Positions 1 through 8,744 of a stretch of 64,000 bases of DNA are shown here, in pieces; the first letter of the stretch is position 1; each line of letters starts with the position of its first letter. This stretch comes from RFPI01 sp964398195. GTDB lineage: Bacteria > Pseudomonadota > Gammaproteobacteria > Burkholderiales > Methylophilaceae. The position numbers were made by a program, and so were the translations under genes. The notes under the pieces are model-generated. The model worked only from the letters and a program-made list of their open reading frames with translations. It did no database searches and had not been told where the DNA came from. The stretch spans positions 34,353 through 98,352 of the forward strand of contig CAYNLW010000001.1 of assembly GCA_964398195.1 (NCBI GenBank), read 5' to 3'.

Positions 1-221
1 AGAAAAACGATAAATTCTGCGTCAGTTTGCGCTGCATAGCGCGAGAGTTTGAGTGAATCGCCAGTATAGTCGGCATGTCTATACACGCTCTCGTGTTGAT
101 AGTGATGACCTAAAATCACCAGCCGTTTACCCAGCTTTTGCTTAGCGGCGACAATACGCGCCTGCAAATCTTCTTGTTGTGATTGTAAATAGGGCTCGAA
201 TTGAATAGCGACTGCTTGCAT
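1..221 (-). CDS. nadA: Quinolinate synthase NadA, N-terminal part (runs off the window)
   Basis: The minus strand from 221 encodes about 73 residues of an open frame that continues past base 1. It holds the NadA signatures LGHHYQ and ADYTGDSLKLSR, which bind the dihydroxyacetone phosphate/iminoaspartate substrates next to the [4Fe-4S] cluster. NadA condenses iminoaspartate with dihydroxyacetone phosphate to give quinolinate for NAD synthesis in the cytoplasm. The cluster cysteines would lie outside the window. The ATG at 219-221 gives the usual N-terminus (MQAVAIQFEPY). nudB ends upstream on the same strand with 9 bases between, so co-transcription is possible. The assignment rests on the two motifs. 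Confidence 0.9.
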   Translation of the reverse strand, partial: MQAVAIQFEPYLQSQQEDLQARIVAAKQKLGKRLVILGHHYQHESVYRHADYTGDSLKLSRYAAQTDAEFIVF

Positions 222-230
222 AAATCCTAC

Positions 231-689
231 CTATAAGCTTAGTTGATGCATTTCACCCAGCTTGCGCAGGGCTTCTACATTGGTCCAAGAAAATACTTTT
301 TGGGCAGCTTCGCGCCAGTCCACCCATTGATATGCAGTATGTTCACGCGGCGCTAATTTGACCTCAACGGGCGCAGGTAATTCAAGGCCAAATACATGTT
401 CCACATTGTGGGTTACGCCGGGCGCATAGCGATAGCGCCAGTGCGCATAGATTTCGTAAGTCTGGGCAAACTGCCAATCGCTCAGTGTGTATAAATCGGC
501 ATCTATGCCGGTTTCTTCCATCAGTTCGCGTTTGGCGGTGGCCATTAAATTGGCATCTTGCGCTTCTATACTGCCGGTCACGGATTGCCAAAAACCGGGC
601 TTATCGGCGCGTTCGATTAATAACACCTGCAACTGTTTGGTATATACCAATACCAGCACGGAAACAGGCGTTTTGAAGGCGCTTTCCAC
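231..689 (-). CDS. nudB: Dihydroneopterin triphosphate diphosphatase (Nudix)
   Basis: A 152-residue Nudix hydrolase. NudB removes pyrophosphate from dihydroneopterin triphosphate in folate synthesis and also acts on dATP. Family hallmarks are FWQSVTGS before the Nudix box, RELMEETGI at its end (residues 39-62) and RYRYAPGVT further on, all closely matching E. coli NudB. The box seems one residue longer than the usual 23, with Asp where the first conserved Glu normally sits. The gene begins 8 bases after aspS on the same strand, an arrangement common in beta- and gammaproteobacteria, so it is probably translated from the aspS transcript. Confidence 0.9.
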   Translation of the reverse strand: MESAFKTPVSVLVLVYTKQLQVLLIERADKPGFWQSVTGSIEAQDANLMATAKRELMEETGIDADLYTLSDWQFAQTYEIYAHWRYRYAPGVTHNVEHVFGLELPAPVEVKLAPREHTAYQWVDWREAAQKVFSWTNVEALRKLGEMHQLSL

Positions 690-697
690 CGTGTGGT

Positions 698-2485
698 TTA
701 GCTTGCTGCCGCGTTTTGTTGGCGCACACGAATATGCAATTCGCGCAACTGTTTCTCGTCAACCTCATTCGGCGCATTGGTCAACAAGCATTGCGCACGC
801 TGGGTTTTGGGGAAAGCAATCACATCGCGTATGGATTCGGCACCCGCCATCAAGGTTACTAAACGATCTAAACCAAACGCCAAGCCACCGTGCGGTGGCG
901 CGCCATATTGCAAGGCTTCCAGCAAGAAGCCAAATTTCTCTTGCGCTTCTTGTGGGCTGATGTTGAGTGCGTCAAATACCTTGGATTGCACCACTTGATT
1001 GTGAATACGCACCGAACCACCGCCCACTTCCCAGCCGTTTAACACCATATCGTAGGCTTTGGACAAACAGGCAGCGGGATTGCTGCTGAGCAAATCTTCA
1101 TGGCCGTCTTTAGGCGCGGTGAAGGGGTGATGCAAGGCCACCCAGCGGTTAGCTTCTTCATCATGCTCAAACATAGGGAAATCCACCACCCATAGCGGCG
1201 CCCAAGCCCGACCATCTAGATGACCACGCTCATGGCCAACTTTAACGCGCAAAGCGCCTAACGCTTCGTTCACCACTTTGGCTTTATCTGCGCCAAAGAA
1301 AATCAAGTCGCCATTTTGTGCACCGCAGCGCTGAATAATGGCTTGCAAGGCGTTGCTATGAATATTCTTCACGATAGGGCTTTGCAGGCCTTCTTCGTTC
1401 AGTTTGCTGATATCGTTGACCTTGATATAGGCCAAACCTTTAGCGCCATAGATTTTGACAAACTCGGTATAGCCATCAATCTCAGAACGGCTAATCTCTG
1501 CGCCATTCGGCACGCGCAAGGCGGCGACACGGCCGCCTGCCATATTGGCAGCGCCGGAGAATACTTTAAAGTCCACGTCTTTCATCACATCAGTGAGTTC
1601 GGTGATTTGCAAGGTCACTCGCATATCTGGCTTATCTGAGCCATATTTATTCATCGCCTCGGCATATGCCATGCGCGGGAACTGGGCAGGCAGGTCGATA
1701 TCCTGAACTTGCTTAAACATCTGCCGTATCATCTCCTCAACGATATCCATAATCTGCTGTTCGTTAAGGAATGAAGTTTCGATATCCACTTGGGTAAATT
1801 CAGGCTGACGATCGGCACGCAAATCTTCATCACGGAAACACTTGGTGATTTGGAAATAGCGATCAAAGCCAGACACCATCAATAATTGCTTAAACAGCTG
1901 TGGTGATTGTGGCAAGGCGAAGAACATACCGTGATGCACACGGCTAGGCACTAGGTAATCACGCGCGCCCTCTGGGGTGCTGCGGGTTAGCATAGGGGTT
2001 TCTAGTTCGATAAAGCCATGCTGATCGAGATAGTCGCGCAAGGTTTTGGCCACGCGATAACGCAGCATCATATTTTTCTGCATGGCTGGGCGGCGCAAAT
2101 CGATATAGCGATGCTGCAGTCGCACGGCTTCGCTGAGATTTTCATCGTCCAACATAAACGGCGGCGTCAAAGAAGGATTGAGCACTTCAATTTCAGACGC
2201 CAACATTTCTACTTCACCGGTAGGAATATTGGTATTCACTGTGCCCTCAGGACGTGCACGCACTTTACATACCACGCGCAAAACAAATTCGTTGCGCACA
2301 GTTTCGGCAATCTTAAATGCCTCTGGGGTATCCGGGTCTATGACTATCTGCGCCATTCCTTCGCGGTCGCGCAAATCAATAAAGATAACGCCACCGTGAT
2401 CGCGGCGGCGATGTGCCCAGCCGCACAGGGTAACTGTTTGTCCAATGTGTTCGCGGTTTAAATGACCGCAATAATGTGTTCGCAT
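698..2485 (-). CDS. aspS: Aspartyl-tRNA synthetase, probably non-discriminating
   Basis: A full-length (595 aa) bacterial class IIb AspRS. It has an N-terminal OB-fold anticodon-binding domain (about 1-110), class II motif 2 (KCFRDEDLRADRQPEFTQ, about 215-232), a GAD-type insertion (about 300-420) and motif 3 (GGLAFGLDRL, about 533-542). It charges tRNA-Asp. The anticodon domain reads RRRDHGG and RPEG, as in Pseudomonas-type AspRS known to mischarge tRNA-Asn, where E. coli has DLGS and DEK. With gatCAB at 34.6-37.8 kb this suggests a role in indirect Asn-tRNA synthesis, which is inference. It lies downstream of DUF502 and fmdB on the same strand and upstream of nudB. Confidence 0.97.
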   Translation of the reverse strand: MRTHYCGHLNREHIGQTVTLCGWAHRRRDHGGVIFIDLRDREGMAQIVIDPDTPEAFKIAETVRNEFVLRVVCKVRARPEGTVNTNIPTGEVEMLASEIEVLNPSLTPPFMLDDENLSEAVRLQHRYIDLRRPAMQKNMMLRYRVAKTLRDYLDQHGFIELETPMLTRSTPEGARDYLVPSRVHHGMFFALPQSPQLFKQLLMVSGFDRYFQITKCFRDEDLRADRQPEFTQVDIETSFLNEQQIMDIVEEMIRQMFKQVQDIDLPAQFPRMAYAEAMNKYGSDKPDMRVTLQITELTDVMKDVDFKVFSGAANMAGGRVAALRVPNGAEISRSEIDGYTEFVKIYGAKGLAYIKVNDISKLNEEGLQSPIVKNIHSNALQAIIQRCGAQNGDLIFFGADKAKVVNEALGALRVKVGHERGHLDGRAWAPLWVVDFPMFEHDEEANRWVALHHPFTAPKDGHEDLLSSNPAACLSKAYDMVLNGWEVGGGSVRIHNQVVQSKVFDALNISPQEAQEKFGFLLEALQYGAPPHGGLAFGLDRLVTLMAGAESIRDVIAFPKTQRAQCLLTNAPNEVDEKQLRELHIRVRQQNAAAS

Positions 2486-2517
2486 AGTGAGTGTAGTATC
2501 GTGAAAAGTTAAAAAAA

Positions 2518-3144
2518 TTAGGCGTCCGCAGTGTCATCCATAGGCAAGCCGGGCTGCACCACGAGCGGGTGTTTGGGGGCGACGACCCCCATAGAAATAA
2601 TGTATTTCAATGCTTCATCTACCGACATATCCAGTTCTATCACTTCATTTTTATGCATCATCAAAAAGAAGCCAGAAGTTGGGTTAGGTGTAGTGGGCAC
2701 AAACACGCTGATATAGTCGCCTTGCAAATGATTGGCCACATCACCACCGGGATGTCCGGTCATAAAACCTATAGTCCAGCTGCCTTGCCGTGGATATTGA
2801 ATCAGCAGGGCTTTGCGAAAGGCATTGCCAGAATCGGAAAACAAAGTATCCGACACTTGTTTGACGCTGGAATAAATCGATTTCACCACTGGCAACCGCT
2901 CTAGCAGGGCTTCCCATAGGAACAACAAGCGGCGACCAAAGAAATTGCTGGCGACTATGCCAGTCAACATAATGATGGCCACGGTGAGTAAAGCACCGAT
3001 ACCGGGAATGGTGATTTGCTCACGCCAAGCAGGCGGCAACAGCCATAGACTGCTGTCCATGATGCTAATCAAGGTGGTGACCACCCAAATGGTAATCACC
3101 AGCGGGACTAACACCAATAAACCAGTAATAAAATTTTTCTTCAT
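2518..3144 (-). CDS. DUF502 family inner-membrane protein
   Basis: A 208-residue protein of the DUF502 family, whose biochemical role is not established. Two hydrophobic segments stand near the N-terminus (about 7-28 and 50-72), followed by a soluble part with the family-like stretches GFMTGHPGG and VFVPTTPNPTSGF. The open frame reaches back to 3183, but the ATG at 3142-3144 (MKKNFITG) lies just after the fmdB stop, has a weak GAG upstream and gives the usual positively charged start, so I prefer it. It sits between fmdB and aspS, a conserved order in betaproteobacteria. Confidence 0.85.
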   Translation of the reverse strand: MKKNFITGLLVLVPLVITIWVVTTLISIMDSSLWLLPPAWREQITIPGIGALLTVAIIMLTGIVASNFFGRRLLFLWEALLERLPVVKSIYSSVKQVSDTLFSDSGNAFRKALLIQYPRQGSWTIGFMTGHPGGDVANHLQGDYISVFVPTTPNPTSGFFLMMHKNEVIELDMSVDEALKYIISMGVVAPKHPLVVQPGLPMDDTADA

Positions 3145-3155
3145 TGCATACTCAA

Positions 3156-3410
3156 TTAATGGCAAGCGCATCCAGTGCCACAACTAGGTGGCGCGGCCTC
3201 TTGCTGCTTGCTCTCGGCAGGCTTGCTGCTGCCTTTAAAATCGGTGGCATACCAGCCTGTGCCATTCAACTGAAAACTAGGGGCTGATAACATTTTGCTA
3301 AATGTATTTTGCTTACATTGTGGACAATCAGTAAGGTTAGGCTCGCTTACCTTACGCATCACTTCTTGCTTAAAACCACAATGGCTGCATTGATAGTCAT
3401 AGATTGGCAT
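3156..3410 (-). CDS. FmdB family zinc-ribbon regulatory protein
   Basis: A small 84-residue protein opening with MPIYDYQCSHCG and carrying two Cys pairs (CSHC near residues 9-12 and CPQC near 34-37), the FmdB/CxxC_CXXC_SSSS zinc-ribbon pattern. The C-terminus is Ser/Pro/Gln-rich and ends in further cysteines (CGTGCACH). Family members are called putative regulators from the FmdB protein of methylotrophs, but the biochemical role is not proven. It is the first gene of the fmdB–DUF502–aspS–nudB run. Bases 3411-3567 upstream hold no gene that I can see. Confidence 0.85.
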   Translation of the reverse strand: MPIYDYQCSHCGFKQEVMRKVSEPNLTDCPQCKQNTFSKMLSAPSFQLNGTGWYATDFKGSSKPAESKQQEAAPPSCGTGCACH

Positions 3411-3567
3411 GATGTGACCTCCAAAAAATGCAAAACCGGCATTATACCCGTAACAACCGCATTAAAAAAGAAAAGCCCACGCGCAGCTTGATTTCAAACA
3501 GCTTGAATTAAAAAGAAATTTAGCATGACTGTAGGCTAGCGATTGGATACGAATAGCGGGATAAAAT

Positions 3568-4797
3568 TCACTCTTTCCAAGGGGCGACTTTAGCCAGTAG
3601 CAACATGCCGGGGATAGCGGCAACAAAGCAGAAAATAAAAAATCCTTGCCAGCCCAAACTCTCCACCATATAACCGGTAGCCGCATTGGCCACGGTGCGC
3701 GGCACCGCAGCCAGACTGGTAAACAAGGCAAATTGGGTGGCGGTGTATAAGGGGTTGGTTTCGCGTGCGATATAGGCCACGAAAGCGGCTGTTCCCAAAC
3801 CTACGCCAAAGGCTTCAAAGCCTATCACTGCGCCCAAGCCTAGCAAGCTGTGGCCGGCATTGACCAGCCAAGCAAAACCTAAGATGGCCACCATTTGTAA
3901 TAGCCCAAATAGCCATAAAGCGCGATTGATGCCTAGCTTGAACATCCATAAGCCGCCTGACATGCCACCTATCACACTAGGCCACAAGCCAGCATTTTTG
4001 GCGATTAAGCCGATTTCTGTTTTGCTAAATCCCATATCCAAATAAAACGGGGTGGCCAGTGCAGTGGCCATGCTATCGCCCAATTTGTAGAGAAAAATAA
4101 ATAGCAACACCAAGGCCGCAGATTGCCAGCCTTTGCGTCCGATAAACTCGCCAAACGGCGCCACCACCGCTTCACGCAGACTGCGCGGAGCTTGTTGAAA
4201 TAATTTAGGCTCGCTAATCAGCAAACACATAATGGTGCCGGGCAGCATAAACAAGGCAGTGATGAAAAATACCCAATGCCAAGGCATATGATCCGCGAGG
4301 ATTAAGGACAGCGAGCCGGGGATCAGACCAGCTAATTTATAGGCATTGACGTGCACCGCATTGCCTAGGCCTAACTCGACTTCTTGCAATAATTCGCGCC
4401 GGTAAGCGTCCAGCACGATATCCTGACTAGCGCTAAAAAACGCTACCAAAGTGCATAAGTAGGCGATAGTCCAGATATCCAATTGCGGGTGGAACAAGCC
4501 GAACACAGGCAAACTCAGTAATAAGCCAATTTGCGTTAGTAATAGCCAGCCGCGTCGGCGCCCCATAGGCAGGGTGTAGCGGTCAAACAAGGGCGCCCAA
4601 ATAAATTTCCAAGTAAAAGGTAATTGAATCAGTGCGAATAAGCCTATCGATTTGAGATCTACGCCTTCGCTGCGCAGCCATGCTGGCAATAGGGAAATCA
4701 AGATATAGAGCGGTAGGCCTGAACTAAAACCGGTAAAAAAACAAATCAGCATTTTTCTGCTGAAAATTTGTTGCGACAAAGAAGATGTGGTTTGCAT
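3568..4797 (-). CDS. ampG: AmpG-like muropeptide permease (MFS)
   Basis: A major facilitator with about 12 predicted membrane spans. FFTGFSSGLPLY near the N-terminus, PFTWKFIWAPLFDRY and SASQDIVLDAYRREL are characteristic of AmpG, which imports GlcNAc-anhydro-MurNAc peptides from the periplasm for wall recycling. The open frame starts at 4830, but the inner ATG at 4797 (MQTTSSLSQQ) gives a more typical N-terminus. Neither start has a strong ribosome binding site, so this is uncertain by 11 codons. It is transcribed divergently from the SafE-like gene at 4845. Mpl, MtgA, MltA and RlpA elsewhere in the window belong to the same wall metabolism. Confidence 0.88.
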   Translation of the reverse strand: MQTTSSLSQQIFSRKMLICFFTGFSSGLPLYILISLLPAWLRSEGVDLKSIGLFALIQLPFTWKFIWAPLFDRYTLPMGRRRGWLLLTQIGLLLSLPVFGLFHPQLDIWTIAYLCTLVAFFSASQDIVLDAYRRELLQEVELGLGNAVHVNAYKLAGLIPGSLSLILADHMPWHWVFFITALFMLPGTIMCLLISEPKLFQQAPRSLREAVVAPFGEFIGRKGWQSAALVLLFIFLYKLGDSMATALATPFYLDMGFSKTEIGLIAKNAGLWPSVIGGMSGGLWMFKLGINRALWLFGLLQMVAILGFAWLVNAGHSLLGLGAVIGFEAFGVGLGTAAFVAYIARETNPLYTATQFALFTSLAAVPRTVANAATGYMVESLGWQGFFIFCFVAAIPGMLLLAKVAPWKE

Positions 4798-4844
4798 AGC
4801 ATAAAGAGTAACCGAAAAATGCCACTTCATGCCAAAATACTAAG

Positions 4845-5531
4845 ATGATTGAATTATCTCTGTGGAGCGCATTTTTAGTTGCCATGCTGGGCGGTGGCCA
4901 CTGCATAGGCATGTGTGGCGGGCTGATGTTGGCTGTGGGTATGCAATTACCACAGCCAAAATGGCTATATTTACTGACTTATAACTTTGGTCGCATCTTT
5001 AGCTATGGCTTGGCTGGCGCGCTAGTCGGCTGGTTAGGCTCTACCAGCGCAGCTTTGGAATATCTATTACCTATTCAAAATATCCTGTATTTAATCACTA
5101 GCTTGATGCTGATTTTCTTGGGGCTTTATCTGGCTAACTTGTGGCATGGGCTGTTATTGGTAGAGAAATTAGGCAGCAAACTTTGGCGCAAAATCGAGCC
5201 TATGGGTAGAAAACTGATTCCTATGCGCCATCTTGGCCACGCTTTTTTGGCAGGCATTATCTGGGGTTGGTTGCCTTGCGGTTTGATGTATAGCGTGCTG
5301 ATTGCGGCGCTTGCCACCGCCAGTCCACAATACGGCATGGCCATGATGCTGATGTTTGGTTTGGGCACCTTGCCAGTGCTGTTGAGCGTGGGATTTGCAG
5401 GCACACAATTTAAACCGCTATTGCAAAGAGAACGCTTGCGCTTGTTATGCGGCGCCATGGTGGCGATGTTTGGTGTAGTGGGTTTGCTGAGAGTATTTGG
5501 CCTACTGGACTTTTTAAGTGGGCTAAATTAG
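4845..5531 (+). CDS. Sulfite exporter TauE/SafE (UreH-like) family membrane protein
   Basis: A 228-residue polytopic membrane protein with about six spans. It has two matching half-motifs, GGGHCIGMCGG near the N-terminus and WGWLPCGLMYS in the middle, as in COG2836 (UreH/SafE, DsbD-like transmembrane fold). Members are linked to heavy-metal or copper handling, cytochrome oxidase maturation or sulfite export; the Cys-containing motifs fit metal or thiol transport, but the substrate cannot be read from sequence. The ATG at 4845 is only weakly supported by a ribosome binding site. The last codons run into the 18-bp tandem repeat at 5517-5570. Confidence 0.8.
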   Translation: MIELSLWSAFLVAMLGGGHCIGMCGGLMLAVGMQLPQPKWLYLLTYNFGRIFSYGLAGALVGWLGSTSAALEYLLPIQNILYLITSLMLIFLGLYLANLWHGLLLVEKLGSKLWRKIEPMGRKLIPMRHLGHAFLAGIIWGWLPCGLMYSVLIAALATASPQYGMAMMLMFGLGTLPVLLSVGFAGTQFKPLLQRERLRLLCGAMVAMFGVVGLLRVFGLLDFLSGLN

Positions 5532-5570
5532 TTGAGTGGGCTGAATTAATTGAGTGGGCTAAATTAATCA
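5517..5570. repeat. 18-bp tandem repeat, three copies
   Basis: Three head-to-tail copies of the unit AGTGGGCTAAATTAGTTG occupy 5517-5534, 5535-5552 and 5553-5570, differing at only a few positions. The first copy includes the last codons and the TAA of the SafE-like gene; the other two fill the gap towards the convergent metW end. Copy number could vary by replication slippage. Because in-frame stops occur in the unit, expansion would not lengthen the protein. Confidence 0.9.
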
Positions 5571-5578
5571 GCCTAGCT

Positions 5579-6202
5579 TCAAGCGCTTTTTTGACACAAT
5601 CGATACATCGCCAAACTGCCACGCAGATTAGGCATTAAATGAATTTCTCGATTGGCATTCATCACCAATCTTTGCATCACTTGTATGCCTTGTTCAGCAC
5701 AAAACACATCAAAGTCCTGAATCGTGCATAAGTGAATATTGGGCGTGTTGTACCAGGCATAAGGCAAGGATTTGGACACCGGCATTTGCCCCGCAATCAA
5801 CTGCATACGATGGCGCCAATAACCAAAGTTAGGGAAAGTCACAATCGCCTCACGTCCCACGCGCAACATTTCTTGAACGATGGTTTCGGTATGCAACACC
5901 GCTTGTAAGGTTTGCGACAAAATCACCGTATCAAAGGAAAGCGCTTCAAAGCCAGACAGCCCCTCTTCTAGGTTGTTTTGGATCACGTCCACACCATTTT
6001 CCAGCGCGCGCAACCAGCTTTGATCGTCTTTTTCCACGCCATAGCCACGAATACGGTGGCTGTTTCTTAATTGCGTTAACAAAGTGCCATCACCACAGCC
6101 CAAATCTAATACCTTGGCACCGGGGCGTATCCATTTGGCGATCAGCGCAAAATCTGCGCGACTTTGTGCGGGATTGCTGTGGCTGCTTGCAGGGTTATTC
6201 AT
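5579..6202 (-). CDS. metW: MetW, methyltransferase-fold partner of MetX
   Basis: A 207-residue SAM-binding fold protein with motif I VLDLGCGDGTLL (about 31-42) and the MetW-typical FPNFGYWRHRMQL (about 122-134). MetW pairs with MetX in methionine synthesis in proteobacteria; it is thought to support acyltransferase activity, and its own catalysis is unclear. It follows metX on the same strand after 11 bases, the usual metX–metW arrangement, so translation from one mRNA is likely. Length and start are normal. Confidence 0.95.
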   Translation of the reverse strand: MNNPASSHSNPAQSRADFALIAKWIRPGAKVLDLGCGDGTLLTQLRNSHRIRGYGVEKDDQSWLRALENGVDVIQNNLEEGLSGFEALSFDTVILSQTLQAVLHTETIVQEMLRVGREAIVTFPNFGYWRHRMQLIAGQMPVSKSLPYAWYNTPNIHLCTIQDFDVFCAEQGIQVMQRLVMNANREIHLMPNLRGSLAMYRLCQKSA

Positions 6203-6213
6203 ACTGTGCCTCG

Positions 6214-7404
6214 CTACACCTTAATTTTATTCAGATAGCTGCGCACAATTTGATGATAGTGCGCATCAGGCATCAGAAATGCGTCGTGCCCATGGGCTGC
6301 GGTCACTTCCGCATAGCTGACGGATAACTCGTTATCTAATAGCGCCTTAACAATTTCTTTGGAACGCGCCGGCGAAAAGCGCCAATCACTGGTAAACGAC
6401 ACCACCAAGAAATCCGCGCTGACATTGGCCAACGCAGCGGATAAATCACCGCCCGTCTTGCTCGCTGGGTCGAAATAATCCAAGGCTCTGGTCATACGCA
6501 AATAGGTATTGGCATCAAACTCGTTGGCGAATTTATCGCCCTGATAACGCAAGTAAGACTCCATTTCAAACTCTACATCGAAGCTGTATTGGTAGGCATC
6601 GCCACGCAATTTGCGGCCAAATTTTGCGCCCATCGCGTCATCACTTAAATAAGTGATATGTCCCAACATTCTGGCGATGCGCAAGCCGCGTCTGGGCAGA
6701 ACACCGTGGTTGTAATATTCACCAGCATAAAATTCAGGGTCGGTAATAATGGCTTGACGGGCGACTTCATTAAAGGCGATGTTTTGCGCGGTTAGATTAG
6801 GCGCTGAGGCAATCACTAAAGCATTTCTCACCCGTTGTGGATAAGAGATGGTCCATTGCAGTGCTTGCATGCCGCCCAAGCTCCCGCCTACTACAGCGGC
6901 CAAGCTGTTGATACCTAGATGGTCTAGCAAACAGGCTTGTGAATTGACCCAGTCTTCTACCGTCACGATAGGAAAGCTGGCGCCCCAAGGTCTGTCGGTG
7001 GCTGGATTAGTGGTGAGTGGTCCGCTACTGCCGTGACAGCCACCCAAATTATTTAGCCCAATAACAAAAAACTTATTGGTGTCCAGCGGCTTACCCGGCC
7101 CTATCATATTGTCCCACCAGCCGGCATGCTTATCTTCGGCGCTATATTTCCCTGCCACATGGTGATTGCCTGATAGGGCATGACAAACCAAAACCGCATT
7201 GGATTTATCCGCGTTAAGTTCGCCATAGGTCTCATAGACCAAATGGTATTGCGGCAATACTTGGCCGCTGGATAAGTGCAGCGCTTGTTTAAAATGCGCT
7301 GTTTGCGGCGTGACGATACCGACCGAATGGCTACTATCAAGATTTTGTTGTGGATTGTTGGTGTTCGCTTGCATGGCAGCATTATACATGCTAAAAACCC
7401 TCAT
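6214..7404 (-). CDS. metX: Homoserine O-acyltransferase (MetX family)
   Basis: An alpha/beta-hydrolase-fold enzyme that acylates homoserine with acetyl- or succinyl-CoA, the first committed step of methionine synthesis. The nucleophile Ser lies in VVGGSLGGMQAL, the catalytic His in AAHGHDAFLMP near the C-terminus, and NNLGGCHGSSGP is the family oxyanion region. Many betaproteobacterial MetX proteins use succinyl-CoA, so I do not assign the acyl donor. Three in-frame ATGs compete: 7404 (AAGGG upstream), 7389 (GAGGG eight bases upstream) and 7374 (MQANTNN). metW follows directly and metH at 53-57 kb finishes the pathway. Confidence 0.94.
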   Translation of the reverse strand: MRVFSMYNAAMQANTNNPQQNLDSSHSVGIVTPQTAHFKQALHLSSGQVLPQYHLVYETYGELNADKSNAVLVCHALSGNHHVAGKYSAEDKHAGWWDNMIGPGKPLDTNKFFVIGLNNLGGCHGSSGPLTTNPATDRPWGASFPIVTVEDWVNSQACLLDHLGINSLAAVVGGSLGGMQALQWTISYPQRVRNALVIASAPNLTAQNIAFNEVARQAIITDPEFYAGEYYNHGVLPRRGLRIARMLGHITYLSDDAMGAKFGRKLRGDAYQYSFDVEFEMESYLRYQGDKFANEFDANTYLRMTRALDYFDPASKTGGDLSAALANVSADFLVVSFTSDWRFSPARSKEIVKALLDNELSVSYAEVTAAHGHDAFLMPDAHYHQIVRSYLNKIKV

Positions 7405-7490
7405 TATTGCCCTTAATCTTGTGCTTAAGCCTGCCTAAGCTGCTTGCACAGCCATTCTAATCAGCTTCTGTCGGACTCTGTATCCATATC

Positions 7491-8351
7491 ATGTCAACTG
7501 CCCATTGCACCCTACAGCAAGCCTTGCAACAAGCCACGCAAGCGATTGCACAAAGCCTGTGTTTAGCGCAAAGCGAAGCCGCCCTCGAGGCGCGTGTCTT
7601 GCTACAACAGCAGTTAAAACAAGATCATGCTTGGCTGATTAGCCATTATCAGGATGTGTTATCTGCGCATGATCAGCAGGCTTTTCAAGCACTAGTGGCG
7701 CGTCGTCAACAAGGTGAACCGATTGCTTATATTACCGGCCAACGAGAGTTTTTTGGCTTGCTGTTGCAAGTCACCCCAGCCACGCTGATTCCACGCGCTG
7801 ATACAGAATTATTAGTAGAAACCGCGTTGAACTTGATTGCGCCTAATCAGGCCATGCGTATCGTTGACTTAGGCACCGGTAGTGGGGCGATTGCTATTGC
7901 CATCGCCAAGCATAGGCCGCTTTGCCAAGTGATTGCATTAGATGCCTCAAACGAGGCTTTGCAAATCGCACAACAAAATGCGCTGCGACACCATGTGCAG
8001 AATATTCAATTCATGGTCAGCGATTGGTTTAGCAATGTACCAGCCAGCCAATTTGATTTGATTGTTAGCAACCCGCCCTATATCGCCAGCGACGACCCGC
8101 ATTTACAACAAGCCGATTTAAGCTATGAACCGATCAGCGCACTTGTGGCGGAAGATAGCGGTTTAGCCGATTTGCATCACATCATGTTCCAAGCCAAACG
8201 CTATCTGAGTGCAACAGGGGTGTTATTACTGGAACATGGTTACCAACAGGCCGGCGCAATTCAACAATATGCGCAACAAATCGGCTTTAGCAAGATTCGC
8301 CAGCATCAAGATATTGCCGGGCATGACCGCGTCAGCGAGATTAGTTTATAG
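7491..8351 (+). CDS. prmC: Release factor glutamine methyltransferase PrmC
   Basis: A 286-residue SAM-dependent methyltransferase that modifies the Gln of the GGQ motif in RF1 and RF2, needed for efficient termination. It has an N-terminal helical domain (about 1-85), motif I VDLGTGSGAIAIA (about 124-136) and the catalytic NPPYIASDDPHL (about 188-199). It is transcribed divergently from metX with 86 bases between. prfA, its usual neighbour, is not adjacent. Length is typical. Confidence 0.95.
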   Translation: MSTAHCTLQQALQQATQAIAQSLCLAQSEAALEARVLLQQQLKQDHAWLISHYQDVLSAHDQQAFQALVARRQQGEPIAYITGQREFFGLLLQVTPATLIPRADTELLVETALNLIAPNQAMRIVDLGTGSGAIAIAIAKHRPLCQVIALDASNEALQIAQQNALRHHVQNIQFMVSDWFSNVPASQFDLIVSNPPYIASDDPHLQQADLSYEPISALVAEDSGLADLHHIMFQAKRYLSATGVLLLEHGYQQAGAIQQYAQQIGFSKIRQHQDIAGHDRVSEISL

Positions 8352-8422
8352 CCTTGCGAAAAAAGCGCAGCCAAAGAATCATTCAAGCCAGCCAGAGCTA
8401 GCTTTGAACAATCCACTGGCAG

Positions 8423-8677
8423 CTATTTTTTACAAGCAAAAGTAATTTGTCGCACGATACCGGTGCTATCTTCTTCTTTATTCAGCACGACAAAGCCTTT
8501 GGGGCAAGTATCCGCCGCTTTATTATTGCAGTTACCCCATGTTTCCACGGCGCCACCACAACTTACCAAATATTCGCCATTGGCTTTGGTTTTGACCGGT
8601 TGTTGTTGCCCATGAATCAGTTGTTGACAGGCTGACAATGAAATCACAGCCAGCAATAGAGAGAAATAAGTTTTCAT
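8423..8677 (-). CDS. Small hypothetical lipoprotein
   Basis: An 84-residue protein with a clear lipoprotein signal peptide: MKTYFSLLLAVISLSAC, lipobox LSAC with Cys at 17. The mature part contains CGGAVETWGNC and TCPKGF, with five cysteines that could form disulfides in the periplasm or at the inner face of the outer membrane. Similar short CGG-W-C lipoproteins occur widely in proteobacteria without known function. It lies just beyond the porin terminator and is probably transcribed on its own. Confidence 0.75.
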   Translation of the reverse strand: MKTYFSLLLAVISLSACQQLIHGQQQPVKTKANGEYLVSCGGAVETWGNCNNKAADTCPKGFVVLNKEEDSTGIVRQITFACKK

Positions 8678-8688
8678 AGTGACCCTAA

Positions 8689-8717
8689 TAAAAAAAACGG
8701 CATCCGAAGATGCCGTT
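8689..8717 (-). terminator. Rho-independent terminator of the porin gene
   Basis: A perfect inverted repeat, AACGGCATC (8696-8704) and GATGCCGTT (8709-8717), with a TTCG-type tetraloop on the minus strand. It is followed in the minus direction by a run of T (8689-8697 on plus is A-rich). It sits 28 bases beyond the porin stop codon. Confidence 0.9.
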
Positions 8718-8744
8718 TCATTATATCAAACTAAACGTTGTATC

